From the NCBI RefSeq assembly GCF_000738675.1, contig NZ_JPUX01000001.1:558001-622000 (forward strand): a stretch of DNA of 64,000 nucleotides, read 5' to 3'. This DNA is from Serratia nematodiphila DZ0503SBS1 (lineage in GTDB: Bacteria > Pseudomonadota > Gammaproteobacteria > Enterobacterales > Enterobacteriaceae). This document shows, one piece after another, positions 56,144-64,000 of this stretch. Numbering within the stretch: the first letter of the stretch is position 1; each line of letters starts with the position of its first letter. The position numbers and the translations under genes are program-made. The notes beneath the pieces were generated by a model, which saw only the letters and a list, made by a program, of their open reading frames with translations, did not search any database and was not told the origin of the DNA.

Positions 56144-57283
56144 TCAGGCGTCCCTCGGCAAACCTTTTTCCACAGCCCGTATCAGCCGTTTTTTCTGTGC
56201 CGTCTGCACCTCGATGCCCTGCGCTTCACGGCGAGCAAGCTGTTGCGCCAGCGCCCAGTGGATATGTTCGTCCAGCATGCTGTCCTGGCCCAAACGCGTG
56301 CGCAGTGCGAGCACGACGCCGTCCTCATAAGGCGCATTGCCCAGCGCCACGGCGATATTGCGCAACCAGCGCAGGTGGCCGATGCGGCGTATCGCCGAGC
56401 CTTCGGTGATGCGCAGGAATTTTTCTTCTGTCCAGTTGAACAGATCGATCAGCTGCGGCGCATGCAGTGCGGCGCGCGGGCTGAAATCGTCTTCGTCAGT
56501 GAGCTGCGAAAAGCGATTCCACGGGCAGATCAGCTGGCAGTCGTCGCAGCCGTAGATGCGGTTGCCGAGCAGCGGGCGAAATTCTTCCGGGATCGAGCTT
56601 TCCAGCTCGATGGTCAGGTAGGAGATGCAGCGCCGGGCGTCGACGGTATAGGGGGCGACGATGGCGCCGGTCGGGCAAGTGGTGATGCAGGCGACGCAGC
56701 GGCCGCACTGTTCTTCCTGCGGCTGATCCACCGGCAGCGGCAAATCGATCAGCAACTCGCCGAGGAAAAACCACGACCCGGCTTCACGGTTGAGAATTAG
56801 TGAGTGTTTACCAACCCAGCCAATGCCCGCCTTGGCGGCCAGCGCGCGCTCCATCACCGGCGCAGAATCGACAAAGGGGCGGAAATTCAACTCGCCGCAG
56901 TATTCCTGGATCTGATCGCCCAGTTTTTTCAGGCGCTGGCGCAACAGCTTGTGATAGTCACGCCCCAGCGCGTAGCGGCTGACGTAGCCCAGTTGCGAAT
57001 TCTGCAAGGTGCTGGCGAACGCCGCCTTGGCCGGCAGGTAGTTCATGCGCACGCTGATCACTCGCAGCGTGCCCGGCAACAGTTCGTGAGGGCGTGCGCG
57101 CAACATGCCGTGGCGCGCCATCCATTCCATCTCGCCGTGGTACTGCTTGTCGAGCCAGGCCTGCAGCTTCGGCTCTTCAAGGCTCAGATCGGTATCGCAG
57201 ATGCCAACCTGCTGGAATCCTAGCGATTGCCCCCATAGCTTGATATGTTGGGCGAGTTGATGGAGATCGAGGGGGTGCGTCAT
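56144..57283 (-). CDS. queG: Epoxyqueuosine reductase QueG
   Basis: 379 residues. Cobalamin and two 4Fe-4S cluster enzyme that performs the last step of queuosine synthesis in tRNA: epoxyqueuosine to queuosine. Conserved Asp in FVDSAPVMERALAAKAGIGWVG (about 135-157) is the proton donor; clusters are CGRCVACITTCPTG (near 195) and CDDCQLICPWN (near 250). It starts head-to-head with nnr; the two starts overlap by two bases. Length normal. Confidence 0.97.
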   Translation of the reverse strand: MTHPLDLHQLAQHIKLWGQSLGFQQVGICDTDLSLEEPKLQAWLDKQYHGEMEWMARHGMLRARPHELLPGTLRVISVRMNYLPAKAAFASTLQNSQLGYVSRYALGRDYHKLLRQRLKKLGDQIQEYCGELNFRPFVDSAPVMERALAAKAGIGWVGKHSLILNREAGSWFFLGELLIDLPLPVDQPQEEQCGRCVACITTCPTGAIVAPYTVDARRCISYLTIELESSIPEEFRPLLGNRIYGCDDCQLICPWNRFSQLTDEDDFSPRAALHAPQLIDLFNWTEEKFLRITEGSAIRRIGHLRWLRNIAVALGNAPYEDGVVLALRTRLGQDSMLDEHIHWALAQQLARREAQGIEVQTAQKKRLIRAVEKGLPRDA

Positions 57284-58796
57284 GACGGGCCACAGTGAAA
57301 AAGCATACGCTGACAGTTTACCACACTCTGTCTGGCCTGCGGATTGGATCCGTCGCTCGGAACCCGCGGCGGCGGCCTCGCTCGGTATTTCTCTTTACGA
57401 TTTGATGCAGCGCGCCGGTCAGGCGGCCTACGCGCTGGCGCGCAACGCGTATCCCTCCCGCGACCACTGGCTGGTGCTGTGTGGCCACGGCAACAACGGC
57501 GGCGACGGCTATGTGGTGGCGCGCCTGGCGAAGGCGGCAGGCGTGCAGGTGACGCTGATCGCCTGCGAAGGCGCACGCCCTTTGCCACCGGAAGCCGCAG
57601 TGGCTCGCGAGGCCTGGCAAGCTGCAGGCGGCGACATTCTGCCGGCGAACAGCCGCTGGCCGGCGTCTGTTTCGCTCATTATCGACGGCCTGCTGGGCAC
57701 TGGCCTTGGCAGCGCGCCGCGTGCGCCTTACGACGCGCTGATCGAGGCCGCCAACCGCCATTCGGCGCCGGTGGTGGCGCTCGATGTTCCGTCCGGCTTG
57801 TTGGCGGAAAGCGGCGCGGCGCCAGGCGCGGTGGTGCGTGCCGCGCACACCGTCACGTTCATCGGCCTCAAACCGGGGCTGCTGACTGGCCAGGCGCGCG
57901 ACTGGGTCGGGCAACTTCATCAGAATGCGCTAGGCTTATCGGGTTGGTTGGCGAAGCAACCGGAGCAGATTCAGCGGCTTACCGCCGAGGTGTTGCCGCG
58001 CTGGCTGCATCCGCGCCGCCCCTGCGCGCATAAGGGCGAGCATGGCCGCCTGCTGTTGGTGGGCGGCGATAGCGGTTTCGGTGGCGCCATTCGCATGGCG
58101 GCGGAGGCGGCGCTGCGCAGCGGGGCTGGATTAGTGCGAGTGCTTACTCACATTGATCATGTTGCGCCGCTGCTGGCGGCCAGGCCGGAGCTGATGGCGC
58201 AGGCGCTGGACGAGGCGACGCTGCGGCAGGCGATGCAATGGGCGGATGTGCTGGTGATTGGCCCGGGGCTGGGCCAGGCTGAGTGGGGCAAAAACGCCTT
58301 GAACGTGCTGCAAACCAGCGATAAACCAGCCTTGTGGGACGCCGATGCGCTGAACTTGCTGGCATTAAATCCCGAGAAACGGCAGAATCGCGTGATGACT
58401 CCGCATCCTGGAGAGGCGGCGCGGCTGTTGAGCTGCAGCACTGCCGACATCGAGAGTGATCGCTTACTTGCCGTGCGCAAGCTGACGGCGCGCTACGGCG
58501 GCGTGGCGGTGCTGAAAGGCGCCGGTACGCTGATCGCCGATGAGCAGGGGCAGATGGCGATCGCCGACGTCGGCAATGCCGGCATGGCCTCCGGCGGCAT
58601 GGGCGATGTGCTGTCGGGCATCATCGGCGGTTTGCTGGCGCAAAAGCTCCCGCTGTATGATGCCGCCTGTGCGGGCTGCGTCGTGCATGGCGCGGCCGGC
58701 GATCGCGTAGCGGAAAGACAAGGAACAAGAGGCATGTTGGCGACCGATTTACTGCCGGACATCCTTCATTTCGTTAATCCTGAGTGGGCAAAATAG
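57282..58796 (+). CDS. nnr: Bifunctional NAD(P)H-hydrate epimerase/dehydratase
   Basis: 504 residues. The N-terminal half is the YjeF_N epimerase ([18 protein letters not shown] near 65-82), the C-terminal half the ADP-dependent dehydratase of the ribokinase-like fold ([12 protein letters not shown] near 365, [16 protein letters not shown] near 440). It repairs hydrated NAD(P)H. The start ATG overlaps the divergent queG ATG in the sequence CATG, so the promoters must lie inside each other's coding region; a later nnr start is possible. Confidence 0.95.
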   Translation: MTGHSEKAYADSLPHSVWPADWIRRSEPAAAASLGISLYDLMQRAGQAAYALARNAYPSRDHWLVLCGHGNNGGDGYVVARLAKAAGVQVTLIACEGARPLPPEAAVAREAWQAAGGDILPANSRWPASVSLIIDGLLGTGLGSAPRAPYDALIEAANRHSAPVVALDVPSGLLAESGAAPGAVVRAAHTVTFIGLKPGLLTGQARDWVGQLHQNALGLSGWLAKQPEQIQRLTAEVLPRWLHPRRPCAHKGEHGRLLLVGGDSGFGGAIRMAAEAALRSGAGLVRVLTHIDHVAPLLAARPELMAQALDEATLRQAMQWADVLVIGPGLGQAEWGKNALNVLQTSDKPALWDADALNLLALNPEKRQNRVMTPHPGEAARLLSCSTADIESDRLLAVRKLTARYGGVAVLKGAGTLIADEQGQMAIADVGNAGMASGGMGDVLSGIIGGLLAQKLPLYDAACAGCVVHGAAGDRVAERQGTRGMLATDLLPDILHFVNPEWAK

Positions 58797-58806
58797 ACTT
58801 TATCGA

Positions 58807-59277
58807 ATGAAAGAACTCGTTTTACCTCTGCCGGACGAGGCAGCGACTGTCGCTTTGGGCACCACTTTGGCCAAGGCCTGCGATCGCGCCAGCGTCATCT
58901 ATCTCTACGGCGACCTGGGCGCCGGTAAAACCACCTTCAGCCGTGGTTTCCTGCAGGCGTTGGGGCATCAGGGCAACGTCAAAAGCCCGACCTACACGCT
59001 GGTGGAACCCTATGCCTTGCAGCCGCTGGCGGTGTATCACTTCGATCTGTATCGCCTGGCCGATCCGGAAGAGCTTGAATTCATGGGCATTCGCGATTAC
59101 TTCGCGCAAGACGCCATCTGCCTGGTCGAATGGCCGCAGCAGGGCACCGGCGTGCTGCCGGAGCCGGATCTGGCGCTGCACCTCAGCTATCAGGGCGAGG
59201 GGCGAGAGGCGAAGATCGAGGCGATTTCCGCATACGGCAGCCAGTTGTTAGACCGCATTCATGGATCACAGGGATGA
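58807..59277 (+). CDS. tsaE: tRNA threonylcarbamoyladenosine protein TsaE
   Basis: 156 residues with Walker [10 protein letters not shown] at 35-43 and later TYTLVEPY and HFDLYRL; ATPase that works with TsaB, TsaC and TsaD in forming t6A37 in ANN-decoding tRNAs. It begins 10 bases after the nnr stop and is followed by amiB, the standard order of this cluster. Confidence 0.97.
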   Translation: MKELVLPLPDEAATVALGTTLAKACDRASVIYLYGDLGAGKTTFSRGFLQALGHQGNVKSPTYTLVEPYALQPLAVYHFDLYRLADPEELEFMGIRDYFAQDAICLVEWPQQGTGVLPEPDLALHLSYQGEGREAKIEAISAYGSQLLDRIHGSQG

Positions 59278-59284
59278 TGCTGCA

Positions 59285-61081
59285 ATGACGCAGGTGTTGA
59301 AAAAATTTGCGGTCATCATGCTGATCGCCGTGCTGGGGCCGCTCGGCGCGTTGAACGCGCTGGCGGCGTCCTCGCTGTCCGATATCAAAGTGTCGAACGC
59401 CCAACGCGAAGCGACGGTGTCGGTGAGCTTCAATGGCCCGCCGGACTATGCGTTTTTCCCGCTGCACGGCCCGGAACGGGTGGTGCTGGACGTTAACCAG
59501 AAGGGCAAAGTCGGCGGCCTGCCGCTCAACTTTAGCGGGCAAAACCTGGTAAAGAGCATTCGCTCCAGCGCGCCGAAAGACGCTCAGAGCGTGCGCCTGG
59601 TGTTTGATCTGACCCAGCGCGCCAAAACCCGCGTTTCCACTCGCCAGAACGGCGGCGTGCATACCGTGGTATTCACCATTTCGGCCGAAGGCGGCGCCAA
59701 TATCGTGGCGCGTAAAGCGCCGGTGCAAACGCCTCCGCCGGTCGCCGTCAGTCAACCGCCGCGTCAGGCGCCGGTTGCGGTGCGTGAAGCGCCGGAGCCG
59801 CCGCTGCGCAAAGCGCCGACGGGATCGAATCCCTTCACCCAAAAACAGACTGTGGTCGCAGGCACCGCCACTGAGGTCACGCCGCGCAGCAGCCGCGTTT
59901 CCGCCGGTTCCGGCGATCGGGTGGTGGTGGCGATCGACGCCGGCCACGGCGGCCAGGATCCGGGAGCCATTGGCCCGAGCGGGTTGAAAGAAAAGAATGT
60001 CACCATCGCCATCGCGCGCCGCCTGCAGGCGATGCTGGACGCCGATCCGCAGTTCAAACCGGTGCTGACGCGTAACGGCGACTATTTTATCTCGGTGATG
60101 GGGCGTTCCGACGTTGCGCGTAAACAGGGCGCCAACGTGCTGGTCTCCATCCACGCCGACGCCGCGCCAAACCGCAGCGCCAGCGGCGCTTCCGTCTGGG
60201 TGCTGTCCAACCGCCGTGCCAACAGCGAAATGGCCGGCTGGCTGGAACAGCATGAGAAGCAGTCTGAGCTGCTCGGCGGCGCCGGCGATTTGCTGGCCAA
60301 TAGCCAGGCCGACCCTTATCTGAGCCAGGCGGTGTTGGATCTGCAGTTCGGCCACTCGCAGCGCGTCGGGTACGACGTGGCGGTGAAGGTACTGCAGCAG
60401 CTGCAGAGCGTCGGATCGTTGCATAAACGCCGGCCGGAACACGCCAGCCTGGGCGTGCTGCGTTCGCCGGATATTCCATCGCTGCTGGTGGAAACAGGAT
60501 TTATCAGTAATAGCACGGAGGAGCGGCTGCTGGGCAGTAGCGCGTATCAGGAGAAGATTGCCAGGGCCATTCATAACGGCCTGCGCAGCTACTTCCTGGC
60601 GCATCCGCTGCAAGCCGACCCAAAGGTGGAAAACCGACCGCTGGACGTCGCAGCGGCGGTTAACACCTCAACACCAGACGTGCGCCAGCCGGAGCCTATC
60701 GTCAGCCCGGCCGGCGCAAGCCGCAGCGTTAGCGGCAAGACCCAGATCCACGTGGTGAAGCGGGCGGAGACGCTGTCCGGCATCGCCGACAGCTACGGCA
60801 CCACCATGGCGGCCCTGCGGGATCTGAACAAACTGAAGAAAGACGGCGTGTGGGTCGGGCAACGCCTGAAGGTGCCGGCGGGTAAAACCGCCGCCGTCAC
60901 CGCCGTCGCCAAGGCGAAAACGCCGGCGAAGAAGCCGTCTAAACATAAAGTGGCCCGTGGGGACACGCTGTCCTCTATCGCTTCTCGTTATGGGGTCAGC
61001 GTCGGCGATCTGAAACGGGTCAATAATCTGAAGTCGGACGTCGCGCCGCTGGATCGGACGCTGACCATTCCGCAGGCCTAG
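59285..61081 (+). CDS. amiB: N-acetylmuramoyl-L-alanine amidase AmiB with LysM repeats
   Basis: 598 residues from ATG 59285 (an earlier in-frame ATG at 59261 lies inside tsaE). Signal peptide, AMIN domain (about 32-130, for septal targeting), Pro-rich linker, Amidase_3 catalytic domain with [14 protein letters not shown] (about 213), Zn ligand His in [10 protein letters not shown] and Glu in [10 protein letters not shown], then two LysM domains (about 488-535 and 550-596: [37 protein letters not shown]). It splits septal peptidoglycan and is activated by EnvC/EnvD-type factors. E. coli AmiB is about 445 residues and lacks these two LysM domains. Confidence 0.95.
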   Translation: MTQVLKKFAVIMLIAVLGPLGALNALAASSLSDIKVSNAQREATVSVSFNGPPDYAFFPLHGPERVVLDVNQKGKVGGLPLNFSGQNLVKSIRSSAPKDAQSVRLVFDLTQRAKTRVSTRQNGGVHTVVFTISAEGGANIVARKAPVQTPPPVAVSQPPRQAPVAVREAPEPPLRKAPTGSNPFTQKQTVVAGTATEVTPRSSRVSAGSGDRVVVAIDAGHGGQDPGAIGPSGLKEKNVTIAIARRLQAMLDADPQFKPVLTRNGDYFISVMGRSDVARKQGANVLVSIHADAAPNRSASGASVWVLSNRRANSEMAGWLEQHEKQSELLGGAGDLLANSQADPYLSQAVLDLQFGHSQRVGYDVAVKVLQQLQSVGSLHKRRPEHASLGVLRSPDIPSLLVETGFISNSTEERLLGSSAYQEKIARAIHNGLRSYFLAHPLQADPKVENRPLDVAAAVNTSTPDVRQPEPIVSPAGASRSVSGKTQIHVVKRAETLSGIADSYGTTMAALRDLNKLKKDGVWVGQRLKVPAGKTAAVTAVAKAKTPAKKPSKHKVARGDTLSSIASRYGVSVGDLKRVNNLKSDVAPLDRTLTIPQA

Positions 61082-61103
61082 CGCCACCGCTACAGGAGTC
61101 AGC

Positions 61104-62987
61104 ATGCCTATCCAGGTGTTACCGCCACAGCTCGCCAACCAGATCGCCGCCGGAGAGGTGGTTGAACGCCCCGCGTCGGTGGTCAAAGAGCTGGTGGAAA
61201 ACAGTCTGGACGCCGGTGCGACGCGCATCGATATCGATATCGAACGCGGCGGTGCCAAGCTGATCCGCATTCGCGATAACGGCTGCGGCATCGGCAAGGA
61301 CGATCTGGCGCTGGCGCTGGCGCGGCACGCCACCAGTAAAATCAGCACGCTCGACGACCTGGAGGCGATCGTCAGCCTCGGCTTTCGCGGCGAAGCGCTG
61401 GCCAGTATCAGCTCGGTTTCCCGTTTGACCCTGACGTCGCGCACCGCCGAACAAAGCGAGGCGTGGCAAGCCTATGCCGAGGGGCGCGAGCAGGCGGTGA
61501 CGGTCAAACCCGCTGCACACCCGGTCGGCAGCACGCTGGAAGTGCTGGATTTGTTTTACAACACGCCGGCGCGCCGCAAGTTCATGCGCACCGAGAAAAC
61601 CGAATTTGGCCATATCGATGAAGTGGTGCGGCGCATCGCGCTGGCGCGTTTCGATGTGGCGATCAACCTCAGCCACAACGGCAAACTGATCCGCCAATAC
61701 CGGGCGGCGAAGGAAGAGAGCCAGCACGAACGCCGTTTGGGCAGCATCTGCGGCCCGGCGTTTTTGCAGCATGCGCTTAACATCGACTGGCAGCACGGCG
61801 ATCTGAGCATCCGCGGTTGGGTGGCGGATCCGGACGGGGCGCGCCAGCTGGGTGAAATGCAGTATTGCTACGTCAACAGCCGCATGATGCGCGATCGCTT
61901 GATCAACCACGCCATTCGTCAGGCCTATCAGGATCAGTTGAAGGACGATCAGCAGCCCGCTTACGTGCTGTATCTGGAGGTCGATCCGCACCAGGTGGAC
62001 GTCAATGTTCATCCCGCCAAGCACGAGGTGCGTTTCCATCAGGCGCGGCTGGTGCACGATTTTATCTACCAGGCGGTGACCACGGTGCTGCAACAGGCCG
62101 GTCAGACGCCGTCGCTGCCGCTGACGGAAACGCCGGACGAAGCGCCCGCGCCGGTCTGGCAGCAGGAAAACCGCGTCGCTGCCGGCGGCAACCATTTTTC
62201 TCAGCCTGCGCCGCGCCGTGAAACGCCTCCACCGGCCGGCGCCGCCCGCGAGCGGGCGCCGCAGCCGAGCCGGCAAGCGGCGGGCGGCTATCAGAAACGC
62301 GAAGGCGAGCTGTACGGTAAACTGATGCAGCCCGCAGCCGAGCCGCCGGCCGAGGCCGCGCCGGAAGTCTCGAGCAAGCCGCCGCTGTTCCCGCCGGCGA
62401 AAGCCGCAGCGGAAACGCCGTTGGCGGGTGGCCAGCACAGTTTTGGCCGGGTGTTGATGATCCATCCGCCGTGTTATGCGTTGATTGAACAGTGCCAGCA
62501 GCCGGCGTTGCTCAATCTGACGGTGGCGGAACGCTGGCTGCGCCAGGCGCAGCTCAACCCGCCGGCAGAAGGGCTGCGGCCGCAGCCGCTGCTGATCCCA
62601 GTCAAGCTGACGTTGGAGAAGAGCGAAGCGGCGGCCATCGCGCGGCATCAGGCGCTGTTGGCGGCGATGGGGCTGGATCTGCAGACGGATCACGGCCGTG
62701 TGACGCTGCGCGCAGTGCCTTTACCATTACGCCAACAAAATTTACAAAAACTGATACCCGAACTGTTAGGCTATCTGGCCGAACATCAGGAGATGTCGCC
62801 CGCGGTGCTGGCTACCTGGCTCGCTCGCCGCCTTGGCAGCGAACATGAACAGTGGAACACCTCGCAAGCGATACAATTGCTGACCGACGTTGAACGACTT
62901 TGCCCGCAGCTGGTCAAATCGCCACCGAGCGGACTTTTACAACCCGTTGATTTACAGGCCGCACTGGCGGCCCTCAAGCATGACTGA
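61104..62987 (+). CDS. mutL: DNA mismatch repair protein MutL
   Basis: 627 residues. GHKL ATPase domain with [20 protein letters not shown] (about 17-36), DNGCGI (near 63) and [10 protein letters not shown] (about 94-103), then the connector (Pro-rich, about 340-430) and dimerisation domain. It couples MutS recognition to MutH cutting and UvrD unwinding. No endonuclease motif, as expected for an organism with MutH. It overlaps the next gene miaA by 8 bases. Confidence 0.97.
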   Translation: MPIQVLPPQLANQIAAGEVVERPASVVKELVENSLDAGATRIDIDIERGGAKLIRIRDNGCGIGKDDLALALARHATSKISTLDDLEAIVSLGFRGEALASISSVSRLTLTSRTAEQSEAWQAYAEGREQAVTVKPAAHPVGSTLEVLDLFYNTPARRKFMRTEKTEFGHIDEVVRRIALARFDVAINLSHNGKLIRQYRAAKEESQHERRLGSICGPAFLQHALNIDWQHGDLSIRGWVADPDGARQLGEMQYCYVNSRMMRDRLINHAIRQAYQDQLKDDQQPAYVLYLEVDPHQVDVNVHPAKHEVRFHQARLVHDFIYQAVTTVLQQAGQTPSLPLTETPDEAPAPVWQQENRVAAGGNHFSQPAPRRETPPPAGAARERAPQPSRQAAGGYQKREGELYGKLMQPAAEPPAEAAPEVSSKPPLFPPAKAAAETPLAGGQHSFGRVLMIHPPCYALIEQCQQPALLNLTVAERWLRQAQLNPPAEGLRPQPLLIPVKLTLEKSEAAAIARHQALLAAMGLDLQTDHGRVTLRAVPLPLRQQNLQKLIPELLGYLAEHQEMSPAVLATWLARRLGSEHEQWNTSQAIQLLTDVERLCPQLVKSPPSGLLQPVDLQAALAALKHD

Positions 62988-63921
62988 CACTGAAATGACA
63001 CCACGTCCCCCGGCTATTTTCATCATGGGGCCAACCGCCTCGGGCAAGACCGCGCTGGCGATCGCGCTGCGCGAACGCCTGCCGGTGGAGCTGATCAGCG
63101 TTGATTCCGCGCTGATTTACCGCGGCATGGATATCGGCACCGCCAAGCCGAGCGCCGAAGAATTGGCGCAGGCGCCGCACCGGCTGATCGATATCCGCGA
63201 TCCCGCCGAAGCTTACTCGGCCGCGGAGTTTCGCGCCGATGCGCTGAAAGAGATGGCCGACATCACCGCCGCCGGTCGCATTCCGCTGTTGGTGGGCGGT
63301 ACCATGTTGTATTTCAAGGCGTTGCTGGAAGGATTGTCGCCGTTGCCGTCCGCCGATCCCGCGGTGCGCGAGCGCATCGAACGGCAAGCGGCGGAGCAGG
63401 GCTGGGAGGCGTTGCACCGTCAGTTACAGGCGATCGATCCGGTCGCGGCATTGAGAATTCATCCGAATGATCCGCAGAGACTGTCCAGAGCACTGGAAGT
63501 TTTTTTTATTTCGGGTAAAACTTTAACGGAACTGACTAAAATTTCGGGTGAATCGTTGCCGTATCAAGTTCACCAATTTGCGATAGCGCCGACCAGCCGT
63601 GAGTTGATCCATCAACGCATCGAGCTGCGGTACCATCAAATGTTGGCGGCGGGTTTTGAGACGGAAGCGCGTGCACTTTTCGCACGGGGTGATTTGCATA
63701 CGGACTTGCCCTCCATTCGCTGTGTCGGTTACCGCCAGATGTGGTCATACTTGTCTGGTGAAATTAGTTACGATGAGATGGTTTATCGTGGTATTTGCGC
63801 AACACGTCAGTTGGCTAAACGCCAAATGACCTGGTTACGGGGTTGGGAGTCGGTCCATTGGTTGGACAGTGAAAAGCCGGGAGAGGCTTTGGACTCGGTG
63901 ACACAGGTTGTTAGTGCATAG
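62980..63921 (+). CDS. miaA: tRNA dimethylallyltransferase MiaA
   Basis: 313 residues from ATG 62980, overlapping the mutL stop; an upstream in-frame extension to 62890 is inside mutL and unlikely. P-loop GPTASGKT at 17-24, [18 protein letters not shown] and [11 protein letters not shown] follow. It adds dimethylallyl to A37 of tRNAs that read UNN codons. The remaining 79 bases to the window edge, ending in an AT-rich stretch, precede hfq in related genomes. Confidence 0.97.
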   Translation: MTDTEMTPRPPAIFIMGPTASGKTALAIALRERLPVELISVDSALIYRGMDIGTAKPSAEELAQAPHRLIDIRDPAEAYSAAEFRADALKEMADITAAGRIPLLVGGTMLYFKALLEGLSPLPSADPAVRERIERQAAEQGWEALHRQLQAIDPVAALRIHPNDPQRLSRALEVFFISGKTLTELTKISGESLPYQVHQFAIAPTSRELIHQRIELRYHQMLAAGFETEARALFARGDLHTDLPSIRCVGYRQMWSYLSGEISYDEMVYRGICATRQLAKRQMTWLRGWESVHWLDSEKPGEALDSVTQVVSA

Positions 63922-64000
63922 GTTGGGTGATTGTGTACAATTGCTGAGTATTCAGCGCGCAAATTTTTTACGTCGTTTATTTTAGAGCCGACAGGTTCTT

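Overview
The window is enterobacterial chromosome, most likely Serratia (S. marcescens-like). The right half (about 29.7-64 kb) is GC-rich and keeps the E. coli gene order around groE, frd and mutL: tRNA-Phe, yjdC, dsbD, cutA, dcuA, aspA, fxsA, groES-groEL, yjeI, epmB, efp, ecnAB, sugE, blc, frdDCBA, epmA, mscM, psd, rsgA, orn, three tRNA-Gly, queG, nnr, tsaE, amiB, mutL, miaA. The species call rests on gene order, base composition and remembered protein similarity, not on a database search.

The left half (about 2.0-29.7 kb) is accessory DNA that ends at the 3' end of tRNA-Phe. From left to right: (a) two LPS genes, an O-antigen ligase-like gene cut by the window edge and a heptosyltransferase of the WaaQ type; (b) a module like the E. 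coli CP4-57 prophage remnant (2.6-9.3 kb), with a WYL regulator operon, a YfjP-like GTPase, an inovirus Gp2-type protein, an AlpA regulator and a YfjI-type DUF3987 protein; (c) a two-partner secretion / contact-dependent inhibition locus with an intact CdiB transporter but only the first third of CdiA; (d) a segment of about 10.7 kb (about 12.81-23.50 kb) of catabolic and redox genes (amidase, truncated hemoglobin, NAD(P)-binding protein, two isochorismatase-fold hydrolases, old yellow enzyme, pirin, zinc alcohol dehydrogenase, three regulators), whose terminal genes are both cut; (e) a decayed integrase end; (f) an AT-rich three-gene unit of a large serine recombinase and two ParB-like proteins; (g) a second integrase remnant; and (h) an intact P4-type integrase beside tRNA-Phe. 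Three integrase copies in the same orientation next to one tRNA suggest successive island insertions at one attachment site.

The core half has several well-defined control elements: a heat-shock (sigma-32) promoter before groES, a guanidine-II (mini-ykkC) riboswitch before sugE, a strong promoter with GC-rich discriminator before the tRNA-Gly operon, many intrinsic terminators, and a gap between tRNA-Gly and queG with two perfect DnaA boxes and a probable IHF site, at the position of E. coli datA. Functionally the core genes cover disulfide reduction (dsbD), anaerobic fumarate respiration (dcuA, aspA, frdABCD), protein folding (groES/EL), EF-P and its modification (efp, epmA, epmB), phospholipid synthesis and mechanosensing (psd, mscM), ribosome and RNA maturation (rsgA, orn, queG, tsaE, miaA), cell separation (amiB) and mismatch repair (mutL).

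The least explained items are the serine recombinase/dual ParB unit, the regulator pair made of a DNA-binding-domain-less LysR protein and an XRE protein with a 17-bp palindrome, a hydrolase paralogue whose catalytic cysteine is serine, and an 18-bp-arm hairpin in the replication-like module.
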